A stretch of DNA of 64,000 nt from the NCBI GenBank assembly GCA_045546175.1, contig JAZQCI010000117.1, positions 1-64,000 on the forward strand, in the 5' to 3' direction. The notes under the pieces were generated by a model. The model saw only the letters and a list, made by a program, of their open reading frames with translations. It was not told the origin of the DNA and searched no databases. The DNA comes from CAG-791 sp045546175 (GTDB taxonomy: Bacteria > Bacillota > Clostridia > Lachnospirales > Lachnospiraceae). Every line of letters starts with the position of its first letter. Position 1 is the stretch's first letter. Made by a program: the position numbers and the translations under genes. Positions 1-11,401 of the stretch are shown piece after piece.

Positions 1-2303
1 ACCTGGGAAAATATGTGGTGATCGCTCTTTTGATGATCTTTACAATCGGCTTCGTGTCGGGATTTCTGGTGGCCGACGGCAGCATGGTCAAGGCCTACAA
101 CGAGAGCTTCACCAAATATAATATCGAGGACGGAAATTTCCGAACTCAGAAGAAAATGAACAAGGCGCAGTGGAAATCCGTGGAGGGACTGGGCCTTTAT
201 TTGTATGAGCTTTTTTACAGGGAATTCGCGCTGGAGAACGGAAGCACGCTGCGCGTCTTTCAAAACAGAGACAGGGTGAACCTTGTATGCCTGATGGAGG
301 GAGAGTTTCCCGCCAAACCCGGAGAGATCGCCGTGGACAGGATGTACGCGGACAACAACGGATTGAAGGTAGGCGATACAATCCGGACATCATCGGAGGA
401 TAGCCAAAGTGCCTGGGTCATCACCGGTCTTGTGGCTCTCTCGGACTACAGCACCATGTTCTCCGACAACAACGACACGATGTTTGACGCACTGAAATTC
501 GGAGTGGCGGTGTGCTCGCCGGAGGAATTCAGTCAGTATCCGGGCAGCGCGCTCAATTACAACTATGCCTGGAAATATGTTGATCCGCCGAAGACGGAGG
601 AAGAGGAGAATGACCGGGGCGAGGACCTGGTTAAGGATCTGAGCAAAGAAGTGAAACTGGAGAATTATGTCCCGAGGTACGCCAACCAGGCGATCCGTTT
701 TACGGGCGAGGATATGGGCAGTGACCGGGCTATGATGGAGCTTCTTTTGTATATCATGATGGTGATCATTGCTTTTGTGTTCGGGGTGACCATCGGCAAC
801 ACGATCGCCCAGGAGGCACCTGTTATAGGGACGCTGCGCGCGATGGGATATACCAAAGGCGAGCTGATCCGGCACTATATGGCGATGCCGCTTCTGGTGA
901 CTCTCATCAGCGCCGTGATCGGCAATATTCTGGGATATACGTTTCTCAAGGATGTTTGCGCGAACATGTATTACAACAGTTACAGTCTGCCCACCTATGT
1001 CACGATCTGGAACGCGGAGGCTTTTGTAAAGACGACGACCTTTCCGATCGTGATCATGGCAGTGGTGACATACAGTATTCTGCGGTGGAAGCTGGGACTC
1101 ACGCCCCTGCAGTTCCTCAGAAGGCAGCTGCGCAGGAGGCAGATGAAGAGAGCGTTTCCTCTGAGTGTTCGGATTCCGTTTTTTGACAGGTTCCGGATCA
1201 GGGTAATCGCGCAGAACATTCCCAATTACATGATCCTGCTGGTGGGGATCTTTTTTGCCAACATACTGCTGATCTTCGGACTGGCGCTTCCCAAGGCGCT
1301 GGACCACTATCAGGAGGAGGTGGAGAGGAGCCTTCTGGCGGAGCACCAGTACATAATGCAGATTCCACTGGACGCGCTGGACGAGGACCACAAACTTCAG
1401 AGTGCTCTGAAAATGATGCAGTTTGTGAGCGAGACCGAGACGGAGAATGAGACGGCGGAGAAGTTCAGCGCCTACACGCTGCGGAGGCCTATCGACGCTC
1501 CATACAAGTCCGAGGATGTGATGATCTACGGCGCCGTCGCGGACAGCCGTTATATCAGGGGAGTTCCCGAGACGCCCGAAGGAGAGGATCCGCGGGTGCT
1601 GATCTCGTCGGCTTACTCGGAAAAATACGATATTTTTGCCGGAGATACGATCGAGCTGCAGGAGAAGTACGGCGCGGACCGCTACACCTTCAATGTGGCC
1701 GGGGTCTATGACTACGGGGCGTCGATTTGCGTATTCATGGAGCAGAAGACGATGAATCAGTGTTTTGACCTTGGAAAGGACTACTTCTCGGGATATTTCT
1801 CACAGACGCCCATCACGGATATCGAAGGGAAATATATAGGCTCGGAGATCGATCTCGAGGCGCTGACCAAGGTCTCGAGACAGCTCAACATATCCATGGG
1901 GAGCATGATGTATCTGGTGGATTTCTTCGCGGTGGCGATCTTTATGGTGCTGATCTACATTCTGTCCAAGATCATCATCGAGAAGAACGCGCAGTCCATC
2001 TCCATGGCCAAAATATTGGGCTACACGGGCGGTGAGATAGGAAAGCTCTACATCCGGTCCACGACGGTGGTCTATCTGGTCTGCTTTGTGGCCACGATCC
2101 CGGCGGTCTCGGCGCTGATCCGGTACCTAATGAAAGTGATGATCAGACTGGAGATGACGGGGTGGATCGAGCTGTATGTGGGAAACAAAGTCTATGTGCA
2201 GATGCTGGCACTGGGCATTTTGTCTTACGCGGTGGTCGCCTTCTTCGAGTACCGCAAGATCAATAAAGTACCTATGGACGAGGCGCTCAAGAATACAGAA
2301 TAG
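1..2303 (+). CDS. FtsX-like ABC transporter permease (5' partial)
   Basis: The reading frame is open from base 3, and the first visible residues are already a membrane helix (VVIALLMIF). FtsX-family permeases normally have a short cytoplasmic segment before this helix, so the true start most likely lies upstream of the window; the GTG at 15 is internal. Seen: helix 1, a large extracytoplasmic domain (about 230 residues), a three-helix FtsX block around VIGTLRAMGYTKGEL, a second helix and extracytoplasmic domain, and a second FtsX block around MAKILGYTGGEIGKLY, ending in the cytoplasmic tail PMDEALKN. This duplicated architecture is that of ABC export or lipoprotein-handling permeases; the ATPase partner is presumably upstream. 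The next gene, a heptad-repeat lipoprotein, starts 13 bp after the stop and is likely co-transcribed. Substrate unknown. Confidence 0.85.
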   Translation, partial: LGKYVVIALLMIFTIGFVSGFLVADGSMVKAYNESFTKYNIEDGNFRTQKKMNKAQWKSVEGLGLYLYELFYREFALENGSTLRVFQNRDRVNLVCLMEGEFPAKPGEIAVDRMYADNNGLKVGDTIRTSSEDSQSAWVITGLVALSDYSTMFSDNNDTMFDALKFGVAVCSPEEFSQYPGSALNYNYAWKYVDPPKTEEEENDRGEDLVKDLSKEVKLENYVPRYANQAIRFTGEDMGSDRAMMELLLYIMMVIIAFVFGVTIGNTIAQEAPVIGTLRAMGYTKGELIRHYMAMPLLVTLISAVIGNILGYTFLKDVCANMYYNSYSLPTYVTIWNAEAFVKTTTFPIVIMAVVTYSILRWKLGLTPLQFLRRQLRRRQMKRAFPLSVRIPFFDRFRIRVIAQNIPNYMILLVGIFFANILLIFGLALPKALDHYQEEVERSLLAEHQYIMQIPLDALDEDHKLQSALKMMQFVSETETENETAEKFSAYTLRRPIDAPYKSEDVMIYGAVADSRYIRGVPETPEGEDPRVLISSAYSEKYDIFAGDTIELQEKYGADRYTFNVAGVYDYGASICVFMEQKTMNQCFDLGKDYFSGYFSQTPITDIEGKYIGSEIDLEALTKVSRQLNISMGSMMYLVDFFAVAIFMVLIYILSKIIIEKNAQSISMAKILGYTGGEIGKLYIRSTTVVYLVCFVATIPAVSALIRYLMKVMIRLEMTGWIELYVGNKVYVQMLALGILSYAVVAFFEYRKINKVPMDEALKNTE

Positions 2304-2316
2304 GACAGAGAAAAAG

Positions 2317-4650
2317 ATGAGAAACAAGCACAACTGGCGCAGAATATTGATCACAGCAGTGCTCTGCCCCGCCATTTTATTGAACCTGGCGGCCTGCTCG
2401 CAGAATAAACCCGGCGCAGGTGCCGCCGCAGGGAGCACGGGGAAGGAGAGCGCGGGCGAAGAGGCAGGGAAAAACTCTAATCAGAATTCCGAGGAAGTTG
2501 TCTTTCACCCGCCCGTGGACTCGCCTTTCGTGACGCCGGGGGAGAAAGAGGAGACCGTCTACGTCAAGGCGGACGCCTCGGGAACGCCCACGGAGAAGAC
2601 CGTGGAGGTGGTTCTGAAGAAGATCGAGGGGAGCGACCCCGTCGAGGATCGATCAAACCTTCGGGAGATCAAGAATACCGAGGGAAATGAGGAGGTGTCC
2701 GAAGCGGGCGAAGGTCGCTATCTGTGGGAAAATCACGGGGAGGACATCCACTACAAAGGCTTGTCCGACGAACAGCTCCCGGTGGATGTGCATGTCACCT
2801 ACTATCTGGAGGGACAGGAGGTCAGCGCACAGCAGATCGCGGGCAAGACGGGCAAGGTCAAGATCCGTTTTGACTACGACAACCATACGGATGTGCCTTT
2901 CATGGTGCTCTCGTCGGCGATTCTGTCCTCGGACGTGTTCAGCGAATTGGAGGTCACGAACGGCCGCGTCATGGATCTGGGCGAGCAGAAGGCGGTGATC
3001 GGGTTTGCTTTCCCGGGACTTATGGATACCCTGAAGCTCGTGGACTATGAGCCCACGGAGGAGATCGAGCTGCCGGACTATGTGGAGATCGAGGCGCGGG
3101 CGGAAGAATTCGCGCTTGATTTTACGGCGACGGTCATCAGCACCGGGCTGTTTGAAGAAGTGGAAGACAAGGACCTGGACGATCTGGAGAAGGTCTCGGA
3201 CGACATGAAGGAGCTGACGGACGCCTCCTCGGAGATGAAAGACGCGGCGCAGGAGCTGGCGGACGCCGGAGGGGAGTACGGAGATTACCTGTCGCAATAT
3301 TTTGGCGGGCTCTCGCAGTTGAGCGAGGGGACGGGACAGCTGGAGCAGGGCCTCATCGCACTGAGCCAAAATATCGCAAAGATCTCAGAGGGCGCGAAGG
3401 GCCTGCAGACGGGGCTTTCGCAGATCGACAGCTCGCTGTCGCAGCTGGACCTGTCCTCGATCGGCTCCGAGGAGAGCGGCAAGGAGGCGGCAGCGGTGCA
3501 GGAGGCGCTGACATCGCTGGGAAAGAACAGCGCCTTCCTGAGCGAAAAGCTCACCGCTATTGAGTCCAACCTGGAGAAGGTGAGGGCCTTCAAGGAAGAC
3601 GTGGAAACCTACCGCGGGCAGGTAAAGGAGCTGCAGAAAGCAGTCGCAGACAACCCGGCGCCGGATCTGTCCGAGAAAGAGGAGGAGCGGGTGGCTCTGC
3701 TTAACGCAAACGCCTCGGAGCAGGCGCGGCAGATTGCGGAACAGGCGGCGCAGGAGGCGGCTTCCGACGCGGTGGATACGGCTGCGGCAAACGCCGCGCA
3801 GGCGACGGCGCAGGATGCAAGGCACGCTGTCTCGGCGACCATCAAAGAGAGCGGAGCGCTGGACGACCTGGAACTGACGGACGAGCAGAAGGAAGCGGTC
3901 AAGGAGCAGCTGATCAGTAAAATCGTTGACTCCATCGGCGAGAATACCGGCGAGAAGCCGGAGGTGACCGTGGACACAGAAGATGTGGAGATCGTTCTGG
4001 ACGAGACTTTTGCGCAGATCACGGAGGAGCTGCAAAAAGATGCTGACGAGCGTTATAAGGCGGTCAGCGAGGCCTCTGCCGCGATCTCGGAGCCGGAGAT
4101 CCCGGATCTGGAGGCGCTGGACAGCGAGAGAATGAAGGAGATCGACACGGCGGTGGCCGAGATGAATGCTTCGCTGGAGGTGGTCTCTGCCTACGCGCAG
4201 GGCATGTCTTCCAAGGCGGAGGCCCTCGGGCAGCTGGCAGCCTCCCTGCAGGCCCTGCAGAGCGGCATATCACAGCTGTCACAGGGGACCGAAGCGCTGA
4301 CAAAAGGAATCGGCGCTTTTGAGGAGGGCGTTGCCGCGGCGGCCGAGGGCTCCTCGCAGCTTCGAAGCGCGGTGGAGATGATCTCGTCGGCGGGCGGTGA
4401 GCTGGGCAGTGCCTATTGTCTGCTTGTGGAAGGCATGGAGGCCTTTGCGGACGGCGTCGCGGAGTTCGACAAGGAAGGCATTCAGAGCCTTGCGGAGCTG
4501 GCCGGCCCCCAGTATCAGGATGTGATCAAGGGCGTCCGGGCGGCGCGGAACGCGGAGCACAATTACACGAATTTTTCCGGGCTCTGCGACGGACAGAAAG
4601 GGAGCGTCAAGTTTGTTATAGAGACAGAGGAGATCGACGCGGACACATAA
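2317..4650 (+). CDS. Lipoprotein with xxxLxxG heptad repeats (YhgE/Pip-like partner of ABC permease)
   Basis: The frame is open from further upstream, but ATG 2317 gives a clean lipoprotein signal peptide: MRNKHNWRR, a hydrophobic core, then the lipobox LAAC (Cys at residue 26). That makes the mature protein a lipid-anchored extracellular protein of about 750 residues. An N-terminal beta-rich region is followed by long helical segments with repeated xxxLxxG heptads (for example LSEGTGQLEQG, ISEGAKGLQTG, LSQGTEALTKG), the pattern found in YhgE/Pip-type proteins, plus Ala/Glu-rich coiled coil in the middle. Unlike YhgE/Pip proteins it has no obvious C-terminal membrane helices. Position directly behind the FtsX permease suggests a periplasm-facing or adaptor subunit of the same export system; this is inference from context. 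Confidence 0.75.
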   Translation: MRNKHNWRRILITAVLCPAILLNLAACSQNKPGAGAAAGSTGKESAGEEAGKNSNQNSEEVVFHPPVDSPFVTPGEKEETVYVKADASGTPTEKTVEVVLKKIEGSDPVEDRSNLREIKNTEGNEEVSEAGEGRYLWENHGEDIHYKGLSDEQLPVDVHVTYYLEGQEVSAQQIAGKTGKVKIRFDYDNHTDVPFMVLSSAILSSDVFSELEVTNGRVMDLGEQKAVIGFAFPGLMDTLKLVDYEPTEEIELPDYVEIEARAEEFALDFTATVISTGLFEEVEDKDLDDLEKVSDDMKELTDASSEMKDAAQELADAGGEYGDYLSQYFGGLSQLSEGTGQLEQGLIALSQNIAKISEGAKGLQTGLSQIDSSLSQLDLSSIGSEESGKEAAAVQEALTSLGKNSAFLSEKLTAIESNLEKVRAFKEDVETYRGQVKELQKAVADNPAPDLSEKEEERVALLNANASEQARQIAEQAAQEAASDAVDTAAANAAQATAQDARHAVSATIKESGALDDLELTDEQKEAVKEQLISKIVDSIGENTGEKPEVTVDTEDVEIVLDETFAQITEELQKDADERYKAVSEASAAISEPEIPDLEALDSERMKEIDTAVAEMNASLEVVSAYAQGMSSKAEALGQLAASLQALQSGISQLSQGTEALTKGIGAFEEGVAAAAEGSSQLRSAVEMISSAGGELGSAYCLLVEGMEAFADGVAEFDKEGIQSLAELAGPQYQDVIKGVRAARNAEHNYTNFSGLCDGQKGSVKFVIETEEIDADT

Positions 4651-4697
4651 TTTTCAGACAAAATTAACAATCTGGCAATCGAATTTGAGGAGCTGCG

Positions 4698-4706
4698 TGC
4701 TATAAT
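4698..4706 (+). promoter_or_regulatory. Extended -10 promoter for the P-type ATPase operon
   Basis: TGC followed by a perfect TATAAT (4701-4706) forms an extended -10 element about 75 bp ahead of the ATPase. No good -35 hexamer sits 17 bp upstream, which is usual for extended -10 promoters. A second possible regulatory clue is that GAGGTGAT at 4779-4786 is a strong anti-SD match lying near the chosen start. Confidence 0.45.
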
Positions 4707-4781
4707 CTATTGTTAGCGTGCAGCTCTTTGCTCTTTTGGGGCGGGCAGCGGACATCGCGACAACTTTACAAGAAATCCGAG

Positions 4782-7194
<2,413 letters not shown>

Positions 7195-7217
<23 letters not shown>

Positions 7218-8202
7218 GCTGCCGGATGTGCCCGGGACGAACGCAAATGGAAATGTGCGGGAGGCCTGGAAAAAGGTGCTGTTCATATTCAATCCGGTTT
7301 CGGGAAAATCCCAGATCCGCACGGACCTGGTGGATATTCTGGAGATCCTGTCCGCAAAAGATTATGTGATCACCTGCTATCCCACCAAGTGCCGCGGCGA
7401 CGCCAGGAACCTGGTCCGCAGCAGGAAAGAGGATTATGTCTATGTGATCTGCGCGGGCGGAGACGGCACGCTCGACGAAGTGGTGAGCGGTATGATGGAG
7501 AATCCGGACAAGCCTTTTGTGCCCATCGGATACATTCCGTCCGGGACCACCAATGATTTCGCGAACAGCCTCGGGATCCCGTCGGACATGAAGGAGGCGG
7601 CGAAAGTGATTGCGAACGGCAGGACCTTCCTGTGCGACCTGGGGCGCTTCAATAAGAACGACTACTTCACTTATGTGGCGGCTTTCGGTATTTTTACGGA
7701 GACCTCCTACCAGACGCCGCAGGACCTCAAAAACACGCTTGGCCATATGGCTTATGTCCTGCAGGGAGTGATGGATCTGGGCAACATCAGGACCTATCAT
7801 TTCCGGGTGGAGTCGGCGGAATTCTCCGCATCGGAAGAATTCGTCTTCGGAATGATCACGAATTCCAAGACGGTCGGCGGCTTTCCGGATATTACGGGGA
7901 GCGAAGTGGACATGAGCGACGGACTGTTTGAGGTGACGCTCATCAAAATGCCGCAAAATATTCTGGAGCTCAACGATATCGTCCAGTATCTGAGCGGCAT
8001 GGCGCAGACATCGGACCTTGTATTCCGCTTCAAAACATCGCATCTCGTGCTGGAATCTGACGAACCGGTCAGGTGGACGAGAGACGGGGAGTTCGGAGGG
8101 GCCTTCAAGAGAGTGGAGCTGACCAATCTTCGCAAGAGGCTCAAGATCATCGTGTCGGCGGAGAAGGCCAGGCAGCTGGCGCCGCCGGCGGAGAGTAAAT
8201 AG
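7195..8202 (+). CDS. Diacylglycerol kinase-like lipid kinase (YegS/DgkB family)
   Basis: Cytoplasmic kinase that phosphorylates a lipid alcohol, likely diacylglycerol, from ATP. Seen: an N-terminal FNPVSGKSQ nucleotide-binding motif after a short 30-residue extension, the family signature GGDGT (about residues 88-92), and the following PSGTTNDFANSLG motif. Length (335 aa) is usual. ATG 7195 is chosen because GGAGG lies 8 bp upstream; a GTG at 7180 is also in frame. The start lies inside the end of the P-type ATPase gene, indicating a shared message. Similar enzymes recycle diacylglycerol released during lipoteichoic acid or osmoregulated glycan synthesis; that role is known for the family and only inferred here. 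Confidence 0.88.
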
Positions 8203-8246
8203 AGAATTCCGGGGCAGCGGCAGGCCGCCCGCGCCGCCGGCGGAGA
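8179..8246 (+). repeat. Pair of 16-bp GC-rich direct repeats
   Basis: The 16-mer GCGCCGCCGGCGGAGA occurs at 8179-8194, at the 3' end of the lipid kinase gene, and again at 8231-8246 in the spacer before the DUF1292 gene, 52 bp later. Each copy contains the palindrome CCGCCGGCGG. It looks like a local duplication; a role in mRNA folding is possible but not shown. Confidence 0.5.
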
Positions 8247-8268
8247 ATCGGCAGTAAAGGAGAAAAAA

Positions 8269-8541
8269 ATGGAGAATAATACGCCCGCTTTTGAGAACGG
8301 GGAATATGTAACTTTTCATGTCACGACAAAAGACGGAAAAGATGTGGAGATGGCTGTCGTCGATGAATTTGACATTGAGAACAGGCACTATGTCGTGAGT
8401 TCGGTGGTTGAAGACGACACGATTAAGGTGGATGGGCAGTACATTTACCGCTGCCATGTCAAGGATGACGATTTCACGGTGGAGCCCATTTCCGATCCGA
8501 AGGAATTTGAGAGGGTCGCGAGGGCTTATTCGGAGATGTGA
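8269..8541 (+). CDS. DUF1292 domain-containing protein
   Basis: Small acidic cytoplasmic protein of 90 residues. The order of short beta segments (GEYVTFHVTTKDGKD, then EMAVVDEFDIENRHYVV) and the ending with FERVARAYSEM match DUF1292 proteins, which are common in Clostridia and have no settled function. AAAGGAG lies 6-7 bp before the ATG. It is 66 bp downstream of the lipid kinase and could be the last gene of that operon; an independent promoter precedes the following gene. Confidence 0.75.
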   Translation: MENNTPAFENGEYVTFHVTTKDGKDVEMAVVDEFDIENRHYVVSSVVEDDTIKVDGQYIYRCHVKDDDFTVEPISDPKEFERVARAYSEM

Positions 8542-8570
8542 TATTTAACACAAAATTCACAAAATGGTAA

Positions 8571-8599
8571 TGTATATTCATCAAAATAGAGTGTACAAT
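8571..8599 (+). promoter_or_regulatory. Probable sigma-70 promoter before the EF-hand/KAEE protein
   Basis: TACAAT at 8594-8599 is a good -10 hexamer. The hexamer 17 bp upstream (TGTATA, 8571-8576) matches TTGACA at only three positions. The region between 8541 and 8660 is AT-rich and otherwise empty. Confidence 0.4.
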
Positions 8600-8672
8600 T
8601 ACATATGCAGGATGCAATGCGCATCGGCACAGGGGAACTTTTAAACAGTTGTAAAAAACGGAGGAATGAATA

Positions 8673-9251
8673 ATGGGTTTTTTCGGTAAACTGATCGGAA
8701 CAGCAGTTGGTTTGGCAGCAGCAGCCGGTGTCGTCTACTATCTCAAGAATCGCGCAGAGGAAGAGAACTATGATATCGACGAGTTCGATGAGGACTTCGA
8801 AGAAGAAGACGCGGCAGGAGAGGGCGTAAAATCTGCTCCGGCCGAGGGTGAAGAGAAGGTCGAGATAAAGGACGACAAGGTCGAAGCAGTAGACCTTGAC
8901 GGCGACGGCAAGAAAGATGCTGTCTATGTAGATCTGGACGGCGACGGCAAGATCGACGCCCTGGCAGTGGACACGGACGATGACGGAAAGGCTGACAAGA
9001 TCCTTATTGATACAGATAAGGACGGCGTTTCGGACACCGTGATCACAACCGCTGAGACGAAGAAAGAGGAAGCACCTAAGGCAGAGGAAGCACCGAAGGC
9101 TGAAGAGGCCCCCAAGGCAGAAGAAGCACCTAAGGCAGAAGAGGCCCCCAAGGCTGAGGAAGCTCCCAAGGCGGAAGAGGCACCTAAGGAAGAGAAAGCT
9201 CCCAAGGCTGAGAAAGCACATAAGGCTAAAAAGGCACCGAAGGCTGAATAA
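8673..9251 (+). CDS. Membrane-anchored protein with DxDGDGK repeats and PKAEEA tandem repeats
   Basis: Function unknown. Three parts are visible in 192 residues. First, an N-terminal hydrophobic helix (residues about 2-24, GKLIGTAVGLAAAAGVVYYL) that looks like a signal anchor. Second, an acidic region followed by four Asp-rich loops of the type DLDGDGKKD, DLDGDGKID, DTDDDGKAD and DTDKDGVSD, as in EF-hand or type-3 thrombospondin calcium loops. Third, a C-terminal run of about eight repeats of the six-residue unit EEAPKA, degenerating into KAHKAKKAPKAE. A strong GGAGG lies 8 bp before the ATG and a perfect terminator follows, so it is monocistronic. Calcium binding is an inference; the repeat tail could be a wall-spanning spacer. 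Confidence 0.7.
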   Translation: MGFFGKLIGTAVGLAAAAGVVYYLKNRAEEENYDIDEFDEDFEEEDAAGEGVKSAPAEGEEKVEIKDDKVEAVDLDGDGKKDAVYVDLDGDGKIDALAVDTDDDGKADKILIDTDKDGVSDTVITTAETKKEEAPKAEEAPKAEEAPKAEEAPKAEEAPKAEEAPKAEEAPKEEKAPKAEKAHKAKKAPKAE

Positions 9252-9278
9252 GTCCTGAGGCTGAGTAAGAGATTCGGA

Positions 9279-9316
9279 GGGCGCCGGCAGGTATTGTACC
9301 TGTCGGCGCTCTTTTT
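9279..9316 (+). terminator. Rho-independent terminator
   Basis: A 15-bp stem (9279-9293 with 9297-9311) has a 3-nt TTG loop and one G-T pair, and is followed by five T residues. It ends the 8673-9251 transcript. Confidence 0.9.
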
Positions 9317-9347
9317 GTGATTCAATCCAAATAGGCACTCCGAAGTA

Positions 9348-9356
9348 TGGTATAAT
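9348..9356 (+). promoter_or_regulatory. Extended -10 promoter before the PsuG-like gene
   Basis: TGG followed by perfect TATAAT at 9351-9356, 34 bp before the start codon at 9390. No convincing -35 element is seen. Confidence 0.55.
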
Positions 9357-9389
9357 AGCATAGTAGTGAAAACCAGGGAGGGTATGATT

Positions 9390-10997
9390 ATGGGGATGAT
9401 CACATCTGATTTTTACAGCAGGTTCGGAAGCATTGATATAGTGGAGGCACCGTTTACGGCAGGGGAACTGATTGGAATGGCTTCCGTGGACGTACAGGAG
9501 AGGTTTGCGGATTGGACGGCGGAGAATGGGGATCTCACTTATGTTCCGGCGGAAATCCTGCTGGCACTGCTGGAGGACCGCGCGTTCTTTGCGTCGATTT
9601 CGGAGATCATAGACAGCGGGGAATATGTCGTGCTCAGCGGCGCTACTTTGGCCTGCAGATCTTCTCACAAGGATAGGATGGGACTGACCTGGGAGGATGT
9701 GCAGCACAATGTCACGGAGTTTTTCCTTAATTCCGAGGATATGACGTTCAGTATTGAGAGTGTTCTGTCCGGGACCAATGAGTGGGTCACGGCGCTGTAC
9801 GTATTTGCAAACGGATGGGTCGGCATTGAGACAGAGCGCATGGAGGACAACAGCTGGGCGGAGTCGGAGGACTCGGCGCCCTCGGCGGGCATGCCGGAGC
9901 CGGCGGCCAGCTATCTGCTCGACTCTGACGGCGAGCTCGTTGCTTCACCGGACATCCGCTACGATATTGAAGCGTGGATGGACTTTGTAGACATGTTCTC
10001 GGCGGTTCACGAGGAGGCGGTCGCATCGGATACGGTCTCCGATGGTCCGGAGGAGAAAGCGGCGCCGCAATCCCATAAGGATGGATATATCGTCTTCTCG
10101 GACGAGGTGGAGAAAGCCATGCAGGAAGGCAGGCCGGTCGTTGTGATCGAGAGCGCGGCGACTTTCGGCGGCATGATCTATCCCGGGATTTCGGAATTTG
10201 CTTTCCGGATGAGAAATACCGTAAGGGAGAATGGGGCGGTACCTGCTTTTGTCGCTATTTTGAACGGGCAGATCCATGTGGGTCTCACAGATGAGGAAGT
10301 TCTGTATCTGGAGGAGAAGCGCGGGTCGATCTTCAAGTCTTCCGCGAGAGACATCCCGATACTGCTTGCCAAAAAACAGGACGGCGTCATGACGATCGCA
10401 GCGGCGGTGCAGACCGCGGCCATGGTAGGACTGCCGGTGGCCTGCGGCAGCGGAATCGGCGGCGCGCAGATCGGCGCGGAGAAGACGATGGATATCTCCA
10501 CAGACCTTGAGTCACTTGCCAAAAACAGCGTCATGGTCGTATGTTCAGGGACAAAGCCGATCCTGGACCTGAACCTGACCATGGAGTACCTGGAGACGGC
10601 CGGCGTTCCGGTCGTCGGCTACGGAACCGACAGGATGCCCGAGTACATGGTGCGCGGCAGCGGCTTCCGCCTGACCTATCGCATGGATAAGCCGGAGGAG
10701 CTGGCCGAAGTCATGCACATCAAGAAGATCATGAATATTCCGGGAGGCGTCCTGGTCGTGAACCCTGTTCCCAAGGAATATGAACTCGACCCGGTCCTCA
10801 CCAGGAAAGCGGTGGACGCGGCCATGGATGACGTTAAAAAGAACAATGTCATGGGCAAGGCGATCACCGGCTATATGATGGGCAGGATCAAGGAGTATCT
10901 GGGGCCGGAGAGTGTGGAGTCCCAGAAAGCATTTCTGATCAATAACGCGGAGCTGGCGGCCAAGCTGGCGGAGGCGATCTGTAAGCAGGATAAATAA
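9390..10997 (+). CDS. Pseudouridine-5'-phosphate glycosidase (PsuG/IndA) homologue with extra N-terminal domain
   Basis: The C-terminal 300 residues (from about 230) align in order with the PsuG family: an active-site Glu in VVIESA, AVPAFVAILNGQIHVGL, GSGIGGAQIGAE, FDIS-like MDISTDLESLA, SGTKPILDL, and NPVPKEYELD. PsuG cleaves pseudouridine 5'-phosphate to uracil and ribose 5-phosphate. Two departures stand out: the usual ST..HGMPYP segment reads SAATFGGMIYPG, losing the His, and KVS.RD reads IFKSSARDIP. The first 200 residues (acidic, rich in aromatic residues) are unknown to me and not part of usual PsuG, which is about 300 aa. No psuK kinase lies nearby. ATG 9390 is chosen because GGGAGGG sits 7 bp upstream; 9384 and GTG 9366 are less likely. 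Confidence 0.7.
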   Translation: MGMITSDFYSRFGSIDIVEAPFTAGELIGMASVDVQERFADWTAENGDLTYVPAEILLALLEDRAFFASISEIIDSGEYVVLSGATLACRSSHKDRMGLTWEDVQHNVTEFFLNSEDMTFSIESVLSGTNEWVTALYVFANGWVGIETERMEDNSWAESEDSAPSAGMPEPAASYLLDSDGELVASPDIRYDIEAWMDFVDMFSAVHEEAVASDTVSDGPEEKAAPQSHKDGYIVFSDEVEKAMQEGRPVVVIESAATFGGMIYPGISEFAFRMRNTVRENGAVPAFVAILNGQIHVGLTDEEVLYLEEKRGSIFKSSARDIPILLAKKQDGVMTIAAAVQTAAMVGLPVACGSGIGGAQIGAEKTMDISTDLESLAKNSVMVVCSGTKPILDLNLTMEYLETAGVPVVGYGTDRMPEYMVRGSGFRLTYRMDKPEELAEVMHIKKIMNIPGGVLVVNPVPKEYELDPVLTRKAVDAAMDDVKKNNVMGKAITGYMMGRIKEYLGPESVESQKAFLINNAELAAKLAEAICKQDK

Positions 10998-11029
10998 TGA
11001 GGTGTTAGGGGCATGCTGGGGCATGTCGG

Positions 11030-11086
11030 GGCATGTCGTTACTTGCGGGGGTTCAGTGAATCCTGGGCGGGGCGACATGCCTTTTT
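11030..11086 (+). terminator. Terminator-like hairpin after the PsuG-like gene
   Basis: GGCATGTCG (11030-11038) pairs with CGACATGCC (11073-11081), followed by five T residues. The 34-nt loop is long. GCATGTCGGG and similar units are repeated just upstream, so alternative pairings are possible. Immediately after it lies a small GGCTCGC/GCGAGTT hairpin (11089-11105). Confidence 0.6.
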
Positions 11087-11164
11087 CATGGCTCGCGGAG
11101 CGAGTTAGTTTTGGGGTCGGTTCTGATGAGGCGGTGGCGGTAATGTTGGTCTTGAGGCGGTAAT

Positions 11165-11377
11165 GCTGAACTGGTGCCGGTGGAGGTATCTTGGGCGGCA
11201 GTAGAACAGCATTCCGGGTGGAAACTAAGGCTAGTGCTGATCAAGTGCCGGGGAAGATAGTATGGGCGGCAGTAGAACAGCACACAGGCTGGAAACCAAG
11301 GAGGTTGCTGAACTGGTGTCGGGGAAGGCATCTCAGGCAGCACTGGTTCAGCATTGAGACCAGCCATTGACATCCCA
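11165..11377 (+). repeat. Three tandem copies of a 71-bp repeat (non-coding)
   Basis: Units start at 11165, 11236 and 11307, all beginning GCTGA and spaced exactly 71 bp. Shared blocks include GGTGCCGG (or a one-base variant), GGGCGGCAGTAGAACAGCA and GGCTGGAAAC; the third copy has diverged most. A related half unit (GGCGGTAATG) precedes the first. No ORF of note spans the repeats. The rest of the 600-bp gap between 10998 and 11625 holds only hairpins. Confidence 0.75.
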
Positions 11378-11401
11378 CTTCTTTCTTCGTATTATAGATT
11401 T

